A stretch of 64,000 bases of DNA, taken from Actinomadura terrae. GTDB taxonomy: Bacteria > Actinomycetota > Actinomycetes > Streptosporangiales > Streptosporangiaceae. The stretch covers positions 1,488,001 to 1,552,000 of the forward strand of contig NZ_JAICDG010000001.1 in the NCBI RefSeq assembly GCF_022751215.1. Reading direction: 5' to 3'. The notes below the pieces were generated by a model, which saw only the letters and a program-made list of their open reading frames with translations, made no database searches and was not told where the DNA came from. The position numbers were made by a program, and so were the translations under genes. This document shows, one piece after another, positions 24,095-32,630 of the stretch (position 1 is its first letter; every line of letters starts with the position of its first letter).

Positions 24095-25882
24095 ATGACG
24101 GCTGCGCACGTCCAGGGCACCCTGGACGACCTCGGTACGCCCCTGTCCGGCGTCACCTTCGTGGTGGTCGACCTGGAGACGACCGGCGGCTCGGCGGCCG
24201 ACTCGGCGATCACCGAGATCGGCGCGGTGAAGGTGCGCGGCGGGGAGGAGCTCGGGGAGCTCGGCACGCTGGTCGACCCGGGCGGACCTGTCCCGCCGTT
24301 CATCACGGCGCTGACCGGCATCACCACCGCCATGGTGACCGCCGCCCCCCGGATCGAGTCGGTGCTCCCCGCGTTCCTGGAGTTCGCGCGCGGCTGCGTG
24401 CTCGTCGCGCACAACGCGCCGTTCGACATCGGGTTCCTCAAGGCGGCGTGCGCCGAGCACGGCTACGCCTGGCCGAAGTTCACCGTCGTCGACACCGTCG
24501 ACCTGGCGCGCCGCGTCCTGTCCAAGGACGAGGTGCCCAACTGCAAGCTCGGCACGCTCGCCCGGTTCTTCCGCACGAGCACCGAGCCGACGCACCGCGC
24601 CCTCGCCGACGCCCGCGCCACCGTGGAGGTGCTGCACGGGCTCATCGAGCGGCTCGGCTCGTTCGGCGTGACGTCACTGGAGGAGATGCGCGGCTTCGCC
24701 AAGGCGCCCACGCCCGAGCAGCGCCGCAAGCGCCACCTCGCCGACGACGTCCCGTCCGCGCCCGGCGTGTACCTGTTCGAGGACGACGCGGGCGAGGCGC
24801 TGTACGTCGGCAAGAGCGGCGACCTGCGGTCGCGGGTGCGCAGCTACTTCACCGGGTCGGAGACGCGGCGCCGCGTCCGGGAGATGGTGGGGCTCGCCGA
24901 GCGGGTCCGGACGATCGTGTGCGCGACCGGCCTGGAGGCCGAGGTCCGCGAGCTGCGGCTGATCGCCGAGCGCAAGCCCCGCTACAACCGCCGCTCGAAG
25001 TTCCCCGAGCGGGCGCTGTGGCTGAAGCTCACCGCCGAGCCGTTCCCGCGGCTGTCGATCGTCCGCGAGATCCGCGACGACGGCGCCCGCTACCTCGGCC
25101 CCATCTCCTCGCGGCGGCAGGCCGAGGAGGCGCGCGCCGCGCTGCACGAGGCCGTCCCGCTGCGGCAGTGCACGCAGCGGATCACGCTCCGGCTGGTCGA
25201 GAGCGGCCGGCTGCACGCCTGCGCGCTCGCCGAGATGGGCCACTGCGGCGCCCCCTGCGACGGCAGCGAGGCCCTCGACGCCTACACCGCCCACGTCGCC
25301 GCCGCGCAGACGATCATGGAGGGGGACGCGCGTCCGGTGGTGACCGCCGCGCGGGCCCGCATCGACCGGCTCTCGCGCGAGCTGCGCTACGAGGAGGCCG
25401 CCGCCCAGCGCGACCGGCTGGCCGCGTTCGTCCGCGCCGCCGCGCGCGGGCAGCGGCTCACCGCGTTCGCGCGGCTGCGGCAGCTCGTGGCGGCGCGCCC
25501 CGCCTTCGACGACGGCTGGGAGCTGGCGGTCGTCCGGTACGGGCGGCTCGCCGCGGCCGGAACGGTCCCACCGCGCGCCGACCCCTGGCCCTACGTGCAC
25601 GCCCTCACCGCCACCGCCGAGACCGTGTTCCCGCCGGTGGGCGGCGCGCCCGGCGGCGTCCCGCTCGGCACCGCGCCCGGTGGCGGGGCAGGCGGCGGCG
25701 CCACCGCCGAGGAGATGGAGTGCGTGCTGCGCTGGCTCGACCTGCCCGGCGTCCGCCTCGTCGAGGTGGACGGCGAGTGGACGTGCCCCGCGCACGGCGC
25801 CGAGGGCCTGCGCGGCTGGATCGACAACGCCTACGCCGCCCACGACCCGGAGTCGGCCGGGCGGAGCCGCCCGCTGAGATGA
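24095..25882 (+). CDS. DEDD exonuclease fused to UvrC-like GIY-YIG nuclease
   Basis: A 595-residue two-nuclease fusion. Residues ~20-190 are a DnaQ-type 3'-5' exonuclease (VVVDLETTGG; LVAHNAPFDIGFL; HRALADARATVE). Residues ~215-300 are a GIY-YIG endonuclease domain (APGVYLFEDDAGEALYVGKSGDLRSRV; YNRRSKFPERALW). The remainder matches the UvrC middle region with CysxxxCys (CALAEMGHCGAPC) and a UvrB-interacting helix pair. It is the Rv2191 type, a Cho-like repair or proofreading nuclease. A TACGGT box at 24082-24087 lies 7 bases before the ATG, suggesting a leaderless mRNA. Confidence 0.92.
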   Translation: MTAAHVQGTLDDLGTPLSGVTFVVVDLETTGGSAADSAITEIGAVKVRGGEELGELGTLVDPGGPVPPFITALTGITTAMVTAAPRIESVLPAFLEFARGCVLVAHNAPFDIGFLKAACAEHGYAWPKFTVVDTVDLARRVLSKDEVPNCKLGTLARFFRTSTEPTHRALADARATVEVLHGLIERLGSFGVTSLEEMRGFAKAPTPEQRRKRHLADDVPSAPGVYLFEDDAGEALYVGKSGDLRSRVRSYFTGSETRRRVREMVGLAERVRTIVCATGLEAEVRELRLIAERKPRYNRRSKFPERALWLKLTAEPFPRLSIVREIRDDGARYLGPISSRRQAEEARAALHEAVPLRQCTQRITLRLVESGRLHACALAEMGHCGAPCDGSEALDAYTAHVAAAQTIMEGDARPVVTAARARIDRLSRELRYEEAAAQRDRLAAFVRAAARGQRLTAFARLRQLVAARPAFDDGWELAVVRYGRLAAAGTVPPRADPWPYVHALTATAETVFPPVGGAPGGVPLGTAPGGGAGGGATAEEMECVLRWLDLPGVRLVEVDGEWTCPAHGAEGLRGWIDNAYAAHDPESAGRSRPLR

Positions 25883-25981
25883 CGCCCGCGGAGGTGACGG
25901 GCGTTGAGGTGACGACGGCTAAAGTGACCGGCGAGGTCCCGGTGGTGGGCGCCGGGTGACGGAGAGGACGTCGAGCACCGC

Positions 25982-26731
25982 ATGGCCCTGCCCCTCTACG
26001 ACAGCCAGCCCGCGCGGCGCGTCCCCTGGGTGACCTACCTGCTGGTCGCGGCCAACGTCGTGGTGTTCCTGCTGACCCCGATGTCGAACTTCGCCACCTG
26101 GTACGGCGAGGACCGCGCCCGCGAGTGCGAGGCGGTGCGCTTCAGCTACGAGTACGGCGCCGTCCCGAAGGAGCTGACCACCGGCGTCCAGCAGCCGCTG
26201 CCGGCCGACGCCGTCGAGGAGTGCGGGCCCGCCGGCTTCACCAAGCGCCCCTGGACGTCCGCGTTCTCCTCGATGTTCCTGCACTCGGGCGCCCTGCACC
26301 TGCTGGGCAACCTGGTGGCGCTGTTCGTCGTCGGGATGGGCGTCGAGGACCGGCTCGGACGGCTGCGCTACCTCGTCGCCTACCTGCTGTTCGGGCTCGT
26401 CGCCGTCTACGGCTTCGCCTACACCTCGGCCGGGTCGACGGTCCCGCTGATCGGCGCGTCCGGCGCGATCGCGGGCGTGATGGGCGCCTACGTGATCCTG
26501 AACCCGCGCGGCCGCATCGTCAGCTACGTCCCACCGGTGATCATCGTGCGGCTGCCGGTGTGGGTGGTGCTCGGGTACTGGTTCGTCCTGCAATGGCTGT
26601 CGCTCGGCGACGAGGAGAGCAACGTCGCCTACACCGCGCACATCTACGGCTTCGCCGCCGGGGTGGTGTTCGCCCTGCTGGCCCGCCGCGCGGGCCCCGC
26701 GCGCCGCCCGGTGGCCCTGAGCCGGGGCTGA
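25982..26731 (+). CDS. Rhomboid family intramembrane serine protease
   Basis: A 249-residue integral membrane protease with six hydrophobic segments. The catalytic Ser lies in LIGASGAIAGVMGAYV (GASG, about residue 160). The partner His lies in YTAHIYGFAAGVVFALL. The oxyanion-region motif FLHSGALHLLGNLVALFVVG is typical. A soluble loop with two Cys separates helices 1 and 2. The substrate is unknown. The gene lies about 100 bases downstream of the nuclease fusion. Confidence 0.94.
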   Translation: MALPLYDSQPARRVPWVTYLLVAANVVVFLLTPMSNFATWYGEDRARECEAVRFSYEYGAVPKELTTGVQQPLPADAVEECGPAGFTKRPWTSAFSSMFLHSGALHLLGNLVALFVVGMGVEDRLGRLRYLVAYLLFGLVAVYGFAYTSAGSTVPLIGASGAIAGVMGAYVILNPRGRIVSYVPPVIIVRLPVWVVLGYWFVLQWLSLGDEESNVAYTAHIYGFAAGVVFALLARRAGPARRPVALSRG

Positions 26732-26792
26732 TCGGCCGCCCGATAGGGTTGGGCCATCCGCACGTGCAGGGCGAAGGGGCAGGAGGGTGCCG

Positions 26793-27080
26793 GTGGTCAC
26801 CGCCATCGTGTTCGTCAAGGCCGACGTCGCGCGCATCCACGAGGTCGCCGAGACGATCGCGGCGCTGGACGGCGTCAGCGAGGTCTACTCCGTCACCGGT
26901 GGGCACGACCTCATGGCGATGGTCCGCGTCCGGGAGCACGACGAGCTGAACGACGTGATCCCGGGGCGGCTCAACAAGGTGCCCGGCATCCTCGACACCG
27001 AGACGCACATCGCGTTCCGCACCTACTCCCAGCACGACCTTGAGCAGGCGTTCGCGCTCGGCCTGCCCGACGCCGACTAG
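26793..27080 (+). CDS. Stand-alone Lrp/AsnC ligand-binding (RAM) domain protein
   Basis: A 95-residue protein that is only the effector-binding half of an Lrp/AsnC regulator (VVTAIVFVKADVARIHEVAETI; VYSVTGGHDLMAMVRV; THIAFRTYSQHDLE), with no helix-turn-helix. Such proteins oligomerise and bind amino acids. GTG 26793 was preferred over 26787 because AGGAGG at 26781-26786 would touch the upstream codon. Its stop overlaps the stop of the convergent gene within a CTAG tetranucleotide. Confidence 0.92.
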   Translation: MVTAIVFVKADVARIHEVAETIAALDGVSEVYSVTGGHDLMAMVRVREHDELNDVIPGRLNKVPGILDTETHIAFRTYSQHDLEQAFALGLPDAD

Positions 27081-27820
27081 CGCGCGCCCACCAGCAGCGA
27101 CACCGTGTTCCCGCAGGGGCGGGCGGCGAAGCCCCGCGCGCCCCGGTAGACGGCGCCGGGCGGCCAGCTCACCGTGTTGGACGCCATCACGCGGCCCGGC
27201 GCGTTGACGACGAACGCGGGCGCGGGGATCTCGCGGAGCGCCGGGACGATCTCGTTCTCGAAGGTGCGGGCGAACACGTCGGCGGCGGCGACCCCGGCGA
27301 ACGCGCCGCCCACCCGGACCGGCGCCGACAGCGTCAGCACGTACTCGTCGCTGCACAGGTAGTCGACGTAGGGGCCGCAGACGGTCCGCTCGGCGCCGCC
27401 GCGCGGGCCGGTGAACCACTCCCAGCCGGTGTAGTCGTACAGGGCGCTGCTGTCGGGGTCGAGGTCGGGCAGCAGCTGGGACGGTGCGCCGGACGGCCCG
27501 CTCTGCCACCACTCCAGGTACCAGGGGGCGTCGGCGAGCAGGCCGGGAGCGGCGATGAAGCCCAGCCCGCAGACCAGGTCGCCGAGGTGGGGGAGCAGCA
27601 GCGGGCGCAGCGGGGCGAGGTCGGCGCGGACGGGGGCGCGCCCGGCGGCGGCGACCTCGGCGAGGCGCCGCGACGACGCGTCCCGCACCAGGCCGACGGT
27701 CGCGAACACGTCGTCGAGGGTCGCGTGGACGCGCGCGACGGCCGCGCTGACGGCCGGGTCGACGGCCGAGTCGGCGGCCGGGCACGCGGTGGCGCGGGCC
27801 GCCGGTAGCTCGGAGCGCAT
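27077..27820 (-). CDS. Soluble Cache-domain protein
   Basis: A 247-residue protein with no signal peptide or transmembrane helix. The middle and C-terminal parts look like a PDC/Cache ligand-binding domain of sensor proteins (GLGFIAAPGLLADAPWYLEWW; LYDYTGWEWFTGP; GPYVDYLCSDEYVLTLSAPV; FAGVAAADVFARTFE). It starts 15 bases downstream of a GntR/FCD gene on the same strand, so the two are likely co-transcribed. The divergent operon is a polyamine-type importer. A role as ligand-sensing partner for that importer or regulator is inference. Confidence 0.78.
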   Translation of the reverse strand: MRSELPAARATACPAADSAVDPAVSAAVARVHATLDDVFATVGLVRDASSRRLAEVAAAGRAPVRADLAPLRPLLLPHLGDLVCGLGFIAAPGLLADAPWYLEWWQSGPSGAPSQLLPDLDPDSSALYDYTGWEWFTGPRGGAERTVCGPYVDYLCSDEYVLTLSAPVRVGGAFAGVAAADVFARTFENEIVPALREIPAPAFVVNAPGRVMASNTVSWPPGAVYRGARGFAARPCGNTVSLLVGAR

Positions 27821-27835
27821 GGGACACCTCGGGAG

Positions 27836-28552
27836 TCAGAGGGCGAGCCGTCGTTCAATCAGATGTTCTACCGCATTCGCGACGTGACTTTCAGCGACAT
27901 CGCGGGCCCGCCCGTCCTCGCCCCGGGCGATGGCCTCGACGAGCGCCGCGTGCTCGGCGCGAATCCGGGCGGCGGCCTCGGGACGCGCGTGCGCGGCGAG
28001 GATCAGCGGCCCGATGTCGGCCTGGAGCCGCACCTCCTCCCGGGTGAGCCGGACCGACTGGGACGCGGCGGCGACCTCCAGGTGGAACCGCCCGTCCAGG
28101 CGGCACAGCCGGGGGCCCGGGCCCGCCTCGTCCATCTCGGCGAGCGAGCGCCGCAGCCGGTCGACGTCGCCGGGCAGCGAGCGCAGCGCCGCCAGCCGCG
28201 CGGCGGCGCCCGCGATGGCCGCGTAGTGGTCGCCGAGGTCGCGCAGCTCCTCGGCGGCGAGCGGTCGCAGCCGCCCGGCCAGGTCGAACGGGCGGACCGG
28301 GGCGCGGACGAAGCTCCCGCCGCCGCGTCCCCGCCGGGTCTCGATGAGGCCCTGCTGACGCAAGGCCATCAGCGCCTCGCGTAGGGTGACCGTCGACACG
28401 CCGAGGTGCCCGGCGAGGTCGGTCTCGCTGGGCAGCTGCTCCCCGTCGGCGAGCAGCCCGAGCGCGATCGCGTCGCCCAGCCGGCGGACCACCGCGTGCA
28501 CCCGCGCGGTGTTGTCGACCGGGGCGAACACGACGAGACGCGCGCTGTCCAT
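27836..28552 (-). CDS. GntR-family transcriptional regulator, FCD subfamily
   Basis: A 238-residue regulator. The N-terminal winged helix (IALGLLADGEQLPSETDLAGHLGVSTVTLREALMAL) is at about residues 28-80. An all-helical FCD effector domain follows, with metal-binding-type positions in DGRFHLEVAAAS, EH and ESHVANAVEHLIERR. It lies divergent from the PotABCD-like operon, with a 24-base palindrome in the shared intergenic region, so it very probably controls that operon. The inducer is unknown. Confidence 0.93.
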   Translation of the reverse strand: MDSARLVVFAPVDNTARVHAVVRRLGDAIALGLLADGEQLPSETDLAGHLGVSTVTLREALMALRQQGLIETRRGRGGGSFVRAPVRPFDLAGRLRPLAAEELRDLGDHYAAIAGAAARLAALRSLPGDVDRLRRSLAEMDEAGPGPRLCRLDGRFHLEVAAASQSVRLTREEVRLQADIGPLILAAHARPEAAARIRAEHAALVEAIARGEDGRARDVAESHVANAVEHLIERRLAL

Positions 28553-28598
28553 CGGGCCCCCTCCCGCCGGCGTCGACTCAGTGATACCGGATCCGCAC

Positions 28599-28629
28599 TT
28601 GAACTAAAACTTATGAATCCATATGTTTT
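28599..28629 (+). promoter_or_regulatory. Promoter and GntR operator of the importer operon
   Basis: -35 TTGAAC (28599-28604), 17-base spacer, -10 TATGTT (28622-28627), 8 bases before the ATG at 28636, giving a leaderless mRNA. A palindrome AAAAC-n2-ATG-n4-CAT-n2-GTTTT (28606-28629) covers the spacer and the -10. The segment is strikingly AT-rich for this genome. This geometry fits repression by the divergent GntR protein. Confidence 0.65.
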
Positions 28630-28635
28630 GCTCCC

Positions 28636-29658
28636 ATGTCGGTTTCAGCGGTGCGGATCCGCGGCCTCCGCAAGGCCTTCGGCGCGGTCGAGGCGGTCGC
28701 GGGCGTCGACCTCGACATCGGGGACGGCGAGTTCTTCTCGATGCTCGGCCCGTCCGGGTCGGGCAAGACCACCGTGCTCCGGCTGATCGCGGGGTTCGAG
28801 CGGCCCACCGCCGGAACGGTCGAACTGGCCGGGCGGGACGTCACGTCGCTCCCGCCGTTCGAGCGCGACGTCAACACCGTCTTCCAGGACTACGCGCTGT
28901 TCCCGCACCTGGACGTGCTCCGCAACGTCGAGTACGGGCTGAAGGTGCGGCGGGTTCCGCGCGCCGAGCGGCGCGCGCGGGCCCGGGAGGCGCTGCGCGG
29001 CGTCCGGCTGGAGGGCCTGGAGGCGCGGCGCCCGGCGGAGCTGTCGGGCGGCCAGCGGCAGCGGGTCGCGCTGGCCCGCGCGCTGGTCAACGAGCCCCGC
29101 GTGCTGCTGCTGGACGAGCCGCTCGGCGCGCTCGACCTGCGGTTGCGCGAGGAGATGCAGGCCGAGCTGAAGGCCATCCAGCGCCGCGCCGGGATCACGT
29201 TCGTGTTCGTCACCCACGACCAGGAGGAGGCGCTGACGCTCAGCGACCGGGTCGCGGTCCTGGACCGCGGCCGGATCGAGCAGGTCGGCACGCCCGCGCA
29301 GGTGTACGAGCGTCCGGCGACGGCGTTCGTGGCGGGCTTCGTCGGCACCTCCAACCGCGTCGGGGACGTCCGCGTCCGCCCGGAGAAGCTCCACGTCCAC
29401 GGGGCTGACACGGCACGCGAGCCGGGCCAGGGGGACCGGCACGCGTTCGGCACGGTCGCGGACGTCGTCTACGCGGGCGCGCTCACCCGGGTCGTCGTCG
29501 ACCTGGACTCGGGCGAGCGGGTCGTCGCGCTCCGGCAGAACCTCGCGGCCGCAGCGGACGCGCCGCACCGGCCGGGCGAGCGCGTCCGCGTCGGCTGGCA
29601 CTCCGCGCACGAATTCCGGGTGACGGACGACGCGGCCGAGTCGGCGTCCGTCTCCTGA
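28636..29658 (+). CDS. PotA-like ABC transporter ATP-binding protein
   Basis: A 340-residue importer ATPase. Walker A GPSGSGKTT (about residue 38), Q-loop VFQDYALFPHL, signature LSGGQRQRVALARAL, Walker B VLLLDEPLGALD and switch His in FVTHDQEEAL are all intact. A C-terminal TOBE-like regulatory domain (VGDVRVRPEKLHV; YAGALTRVVVDLDSGE) follows. It resembles the spermidine/putrescine and related 2-aminoethylphosphonate or iron families. It is the first gene of the operon and starts directly at the promoter. Confidence 0.93.
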   Translation: MSVSAVRIRGLRKAFGAVEAVAGVDLDIGDGEFFSMLGPSGSGKTTVLRLIAGFERPTAGTVELAGRDVTSLPPFERDVNTVFQDYALFPHLDVLRNVEYGLKVRRVPRAERRARAREALRGVRLEGLEARRPAELSGGQRQRVALARALVNEPRVLLLDEPLGALDLRLREEMQAELKAIQRRAGITFVFVTHDQEEALTLSDRVAVLDRGRIEQVGTPAQVYERPATAFVAGFVGTSNRVGDVRVRPEKLHVHGADTAREPGQGDRHAFGTVADVVYAGALTRVVVDLDSGERVVALRQNLAAAADAPHRPGERVRVGWHSAHEFRVTDDAAESASVS

Positions 29659-29703
29659 ACCGCACGCACATCTCCTTCCTCACCCCCGAAATAAGGAGTT
29701 CCC

Positions 29704-30912
29704 ATGTGGTCCACGCGCGTGGCGCTCGCCGCCACGGCAGCGCTGGCGATCGGACTGACCGGCGCCTGCGGCGACGGCGATTCGGCAGGCAAGGCGACCG
29801 GTGCCGGGCAGGGCGGGTTCACGGTCCCGAAGATCGCGGCGCGGCAGTCGCTCGGCGCGGGCGAGGGCCGGGTCGACCTGGTCGCCTGGGCCGGGTACGC
29901 CGAGGACGGCTCCAACGACAAGAAGGTCGACTGGGTCCACCCGTTCGAGAAGCAGACCGGCTGCAAGGTCAACACCAAGATCGCCGGGACGTCCGACGAG
30001 ATGGTCACGCTGATGCGGACGGGCGAGTACGACGCGGTGTCCGCGTCCGGCGACGCCTCGCTGCGGCTCATCGCCTCCGGCACGGTCGCGCCCGTCAACA
30101 CCGCGCTCGTGCCGAACTACGCCGACGTGTTCCCCGGCCTGAAGCTCAAGCCGTGGAACTCGGTGAACGGCGTCGCCTACGGCATCCCCCACGGGCGCGG
30201 CGCGAACCTGCTGATGTGGCGGTCGGACAAGGTGAAGCCCGCGCCCGCGTCCTGGGGCGCGGTGTTCGACGCGAACTCGCCCTACAAGGGCAAGGTCACC
30301 GGCTACGACTCGCCGATCTACATCGCGGACGCGGCGCTGTACCTGATGTCGTCCCGTCCCGAACTCGGGATCAAGGACCCGTACGCGCTCGACCAGAAGC
30401 AGTTCGACGCGGCCGTCGCGCTGCTGAAGACGCAGCGCGGCCTGATCGGCGAGTACTGGTCGGACTACACCAAGGAGGTCCAGGCGTTCAAGAGCGGCGA
30501 CTCGGTGCTCGGGACGACCTGGCAGGTCATCGCCAACCTCGCCAAGGCCGAGAAGGCGCCGGTGGAGGTGGCGCTGCCCAAGGAGGGCTCGACCGGCTGG
30601 TCGGACACGTGGATGGTCGGTGCCAAGGCCAAGCACCCGAACTGCGCCTACAAGTGGATGGACTGGATCGTCTCGCCGAAGGCGAACGCCCAGGTCGCCG
30701 AGTGGTTCGGTGAGGCTCCGGCCAACGCCAGGGCGTGCGGGCTGACCGCGGACAAGAAGTTCTGCGACACCTTCCACGCCACCGACGAGACCTACTTCTC
30801 CAAGGTGCGCTTCTGGACGACGCCGATCGCGCAGTGCCTCGACGGCCGCAAGGACGTCAAGTGCGTGGACTACGCCAAGTGGACCCAGGCGTGGACGACG
30901 ATCAAGGGCTGA
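29704..30912 (+). CDS. PotD-like substrate-binding lipoprotein
   Basis: A 402-residue extracellular binding protein of the polyamine family. The signal peptide has lipobox LTGAC (Cys about 22). The body has the two-lobe periplasmic-binding pattern (VDLVAWAGYAEDGSNDKKVDW; DEMVTLMRTGEYDAVSASGDAS; GIPHGRGANLLMW; TGWSDTWMVGAKAKHPNCAYKWMDW). AAGGAG lies 8 bases before the ATG. Several Cys in the C-terminal part may form disulfides. Polyamine or a related cationic amine is the most likely ligand, but this is not proven by sequence. Confidence 0.9.
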   Translation: MWSTRVALAATAALAIGLTGACGDGDSAGKATGAGQGGFTVPKIAARQSLGAGEGRVDLVAWAGYAEDGSNDKKVDWVHPFEKQTGCKVNTKIAGTSDEMVTLMRTGEYDAVSASGDASLRLIASGTVAPVNTALVPNYADVFPGLKLKPWNSVNGVAYGIPHGRGANLLMWRSDKVKPAPASWGAVFDANSPYKGKVTGYDSPIYIADAALYLMSSRPELGIKDPYALDQKQFDAAVALLKTQRGLIGEYWSDYTKEVQAFKSGDSVLGTTWQVIANLAKAEKAPVEVALPKEGSTGWSDTWMVGAKAKHPNCAYKWMDWIVSPKANAQVAEWFGEAPANARACGLTADKKFCDTFHATDETYFSKVRFWTTPIAQCLDGRKDVKCVDYAKWTQAWTTIKG

Positions 30913-31811
30913 CCGCGGTCGCCCCGACGGCCCGTCCGGCGCCGGGACTCCGGCGCCGGGCGGCGGCCGTGCTGCACCGCCGTCCCCGGCTGCGCCTGAC
31001 GCTGCTGCTGTCGGCCCCGCTCGCCTGGCTGGTGCCCGGCTACCTCGGCGCGCTCGCCGCGATCTTCCTGACCGCGTTCTGGACGACCGACACCTTCACC
31101 GGCGAGGTCGTCCACCAGTACACGCTCGACAACTTCCGGACGCTCTGGGACGAGCCCGTCTACCGGACGATCGCGCTGCGCAGCGTCGGCGTCGCCGCCG
31201 CCGTGACCGCGATCGACATGGCGATCGGGCTGCCGATGGCGTTCGCCATGGCCAAGGTCGCGAAGCCGCGGTGGCGCCCGTACCTGGTGGTCGCGGTCCT
31301 CGCGCCGCTGTGGGCGCCCTACCTCGTCAAGGCGTACGCGTGGCGGGTCATGCTGGCGAACGGGGGCCTCGCCGACGAGGCGCTCGGCCCGTTCGGGCTG
31401 TCGGGCCCCGGCTACGGGCTCACCGCGACCGTCCTCGTGCTCGCCTACCTGTGGCTGCCGTACATGATCCTGCCCGTCTACACCGGACTGGAGCGGCTGC
31501 CCGACTCGCTGCTGGACGCCTCCGGCGACCTCGGCGCGCGGCCGCTGCGCACGCTCCGCGCCGTCGTGCTGCCGATGGTCTTCCCCTCGCTGGTCGCAGG
31601 GTCGGTCTTCACGTTCTCGCTCTCGCTCGGCGACTACATCACCGTGAAGATCGTCGGCGGCCGGACGCAGCTGCTCGGCAACGTCGTCTACGACAACGTC
31701 GGCGCCGCCAACAACCTGCCGTTCGCCGCCGCCGTCGCCACGGTCCCCGTCCTGGTGATGCTGGCCTACCTCGCCGCCGCCCGCCGCACCGGCGCGCTCA
31801 GGGAGCTGTGA
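30891..31811 (+). CDS. PotB-like ABC transporter permease
   Basis: A ~306-residue permease with six transmembrane segments and the EAA-type loop (DASGDLGARPLRTLRAVVLPMVFPSLVAG) that contacts the ATPase. The start is uncertain: GTG 30891 would overlap potD by 22 bases, whereas GTG 30969 gives a tighter N-terminus right before the first helix (RPRLRLTLLLSAPLAWLVPGY). The stop overlaps the next gene as TGATG. Confidence 0.88.
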   Translation: MDDDQGLTAVAPTARPAPGLRRRAAAVLHRRPRLRLTLLLSAPLAWLVPGYLGALAAIFLTAFWTTDTFTGEVVHQYTLDNFRTLWDEPVYRTIALRSVGVAAAVTAIDMAIGLPMAFAMAKVAKPRWRPYLVVAVLAPLWAPYLVKAYAWRVMLANGGLADEALGPFGLSGPGYGLTATVLVLAYLWLPYMILPVYTGLERLPDSLLDASGDLGARPLRTLRAVVLPMVFPSLVAGSVFTFSLSLGDYITVKIVGGRTQLLGNVVYDNVGAANNLPFAAAVATVPVLVMLAYLAAARRTGALREL

Positions 31812-32620
31812 TGACCCTCTCGCCCGCGGCCCGCGCCGCGCTGCGCGCCGTGCTGGTCCTCGGCCTGGCGGTGATCTACGTCCCGCTGCTGGTCGTGCTG
31901 GTCAACTCCGTCAACGCCGACCGGGCGTTCGGATGGCCGCCGACGTCGTTCACCGGACGCTGGTGGACGCACGCGATGGACGACCCGGGCGCCCGGCGCG
32001 CCGTCCTCACCAGCGTCAAGGCCGGGCTCGGCGCGACGGCGATCGCGCTCGTCCTCGGCACCGCCGCCGCGTTCGCGGTGGCCCGGCACCGCTTCTTCGG
32101 ACGCGAGGCCGTGTCGCTGGCCGTCGTGCTGCCGATCGCGCTGCCCGGCATCGTCACCGGCATCGCGCTCAGCAACGCCTTCCAGGTCGTGCTGAAGCCG
32201 CTCGGCGTCGGGCTCGGCCTGTTCACCGTCATCGCCGGGCACGCGACGTTCTGCGTGGTCACGATCTACAACAACGTCCTCGCCCGGCTGCGCCGCACCG
32301 GGACGAGCCTGGAGGAGGCGTCCGCCGACCTCGGCGCCGACACCTTCCAGACGCTCCGGTACGTCACGTTCCCGGCGCTGCGCTCGGCGATGCTCGCCGG
32401 GGGGCTGCTGTCGTTCGCGCTGTCCTTCGACGAGATCATCGTGACCACGTTCACCGCCGGGCCCGGCGCGCAGACGCTGCCGATCTGGATCTTCGGCAAC
32501 CTGTTCCGGCCGAACCAGGCGCCGGTCGTCAACGTGCTGGCCGCCGCCATGATCGTGCTGTCGGTGGTGCCGATCTGGCTCGCGCAGCGGCTCTCGTCCG
32601 GCGCCCGCTCGCCCGTGTGA
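31811..32620 (+). CDS. PotC-like ABC transporter permease
   Basis: A 269-residue second permease with six helices and an EAA-type loop (EEASADLGADTFQTLRYVTFPALRSAMLAG). Its ATG overlaps the stop of the first permease, which implies coupled synthesis of the heterodimeric channel. The ending FDEIIVTTFTAGPGAQTLPIWIFG is typical of PotC. It ends 10 bases from the convergent trpD stop. Confidence 0.92.
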   Translation: MTLSPAARAALRAVLVLGLAVIYVPLLVVLVNSVNADRAFGWPPTSFTGRWWTHAMDDPGARRAVLTSVKAGLGATAIALVLGTAAAFAVARHRFFGREAVSLAVVLPIALPGIVTGIALSNAFQVVLKPLGVGLGLFTVIAGHATFCVVTIYNNVLARLRRTGTSLEEASADLGADTFQTLRYVTFPALRSAMLAGGLLSFALSFDEIIVTTFTAGPGAQTLPIWIFGNLFRPNQAPVVNVLAAAMIVLSVVPIWLAQRLSSGARSPV

Positions 32621-32630
32621 GGGGCCCGCG

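Noticed and set aside
22475..24637. 720-codon leftward frame over the NYN gene and the nuclease fusion
   Set aside because: It runs through the divergent promoter region and both genes in wrong frames. The overlapping NYN and DnaQ/UvrC products carry recognisable domains, and this one does not.
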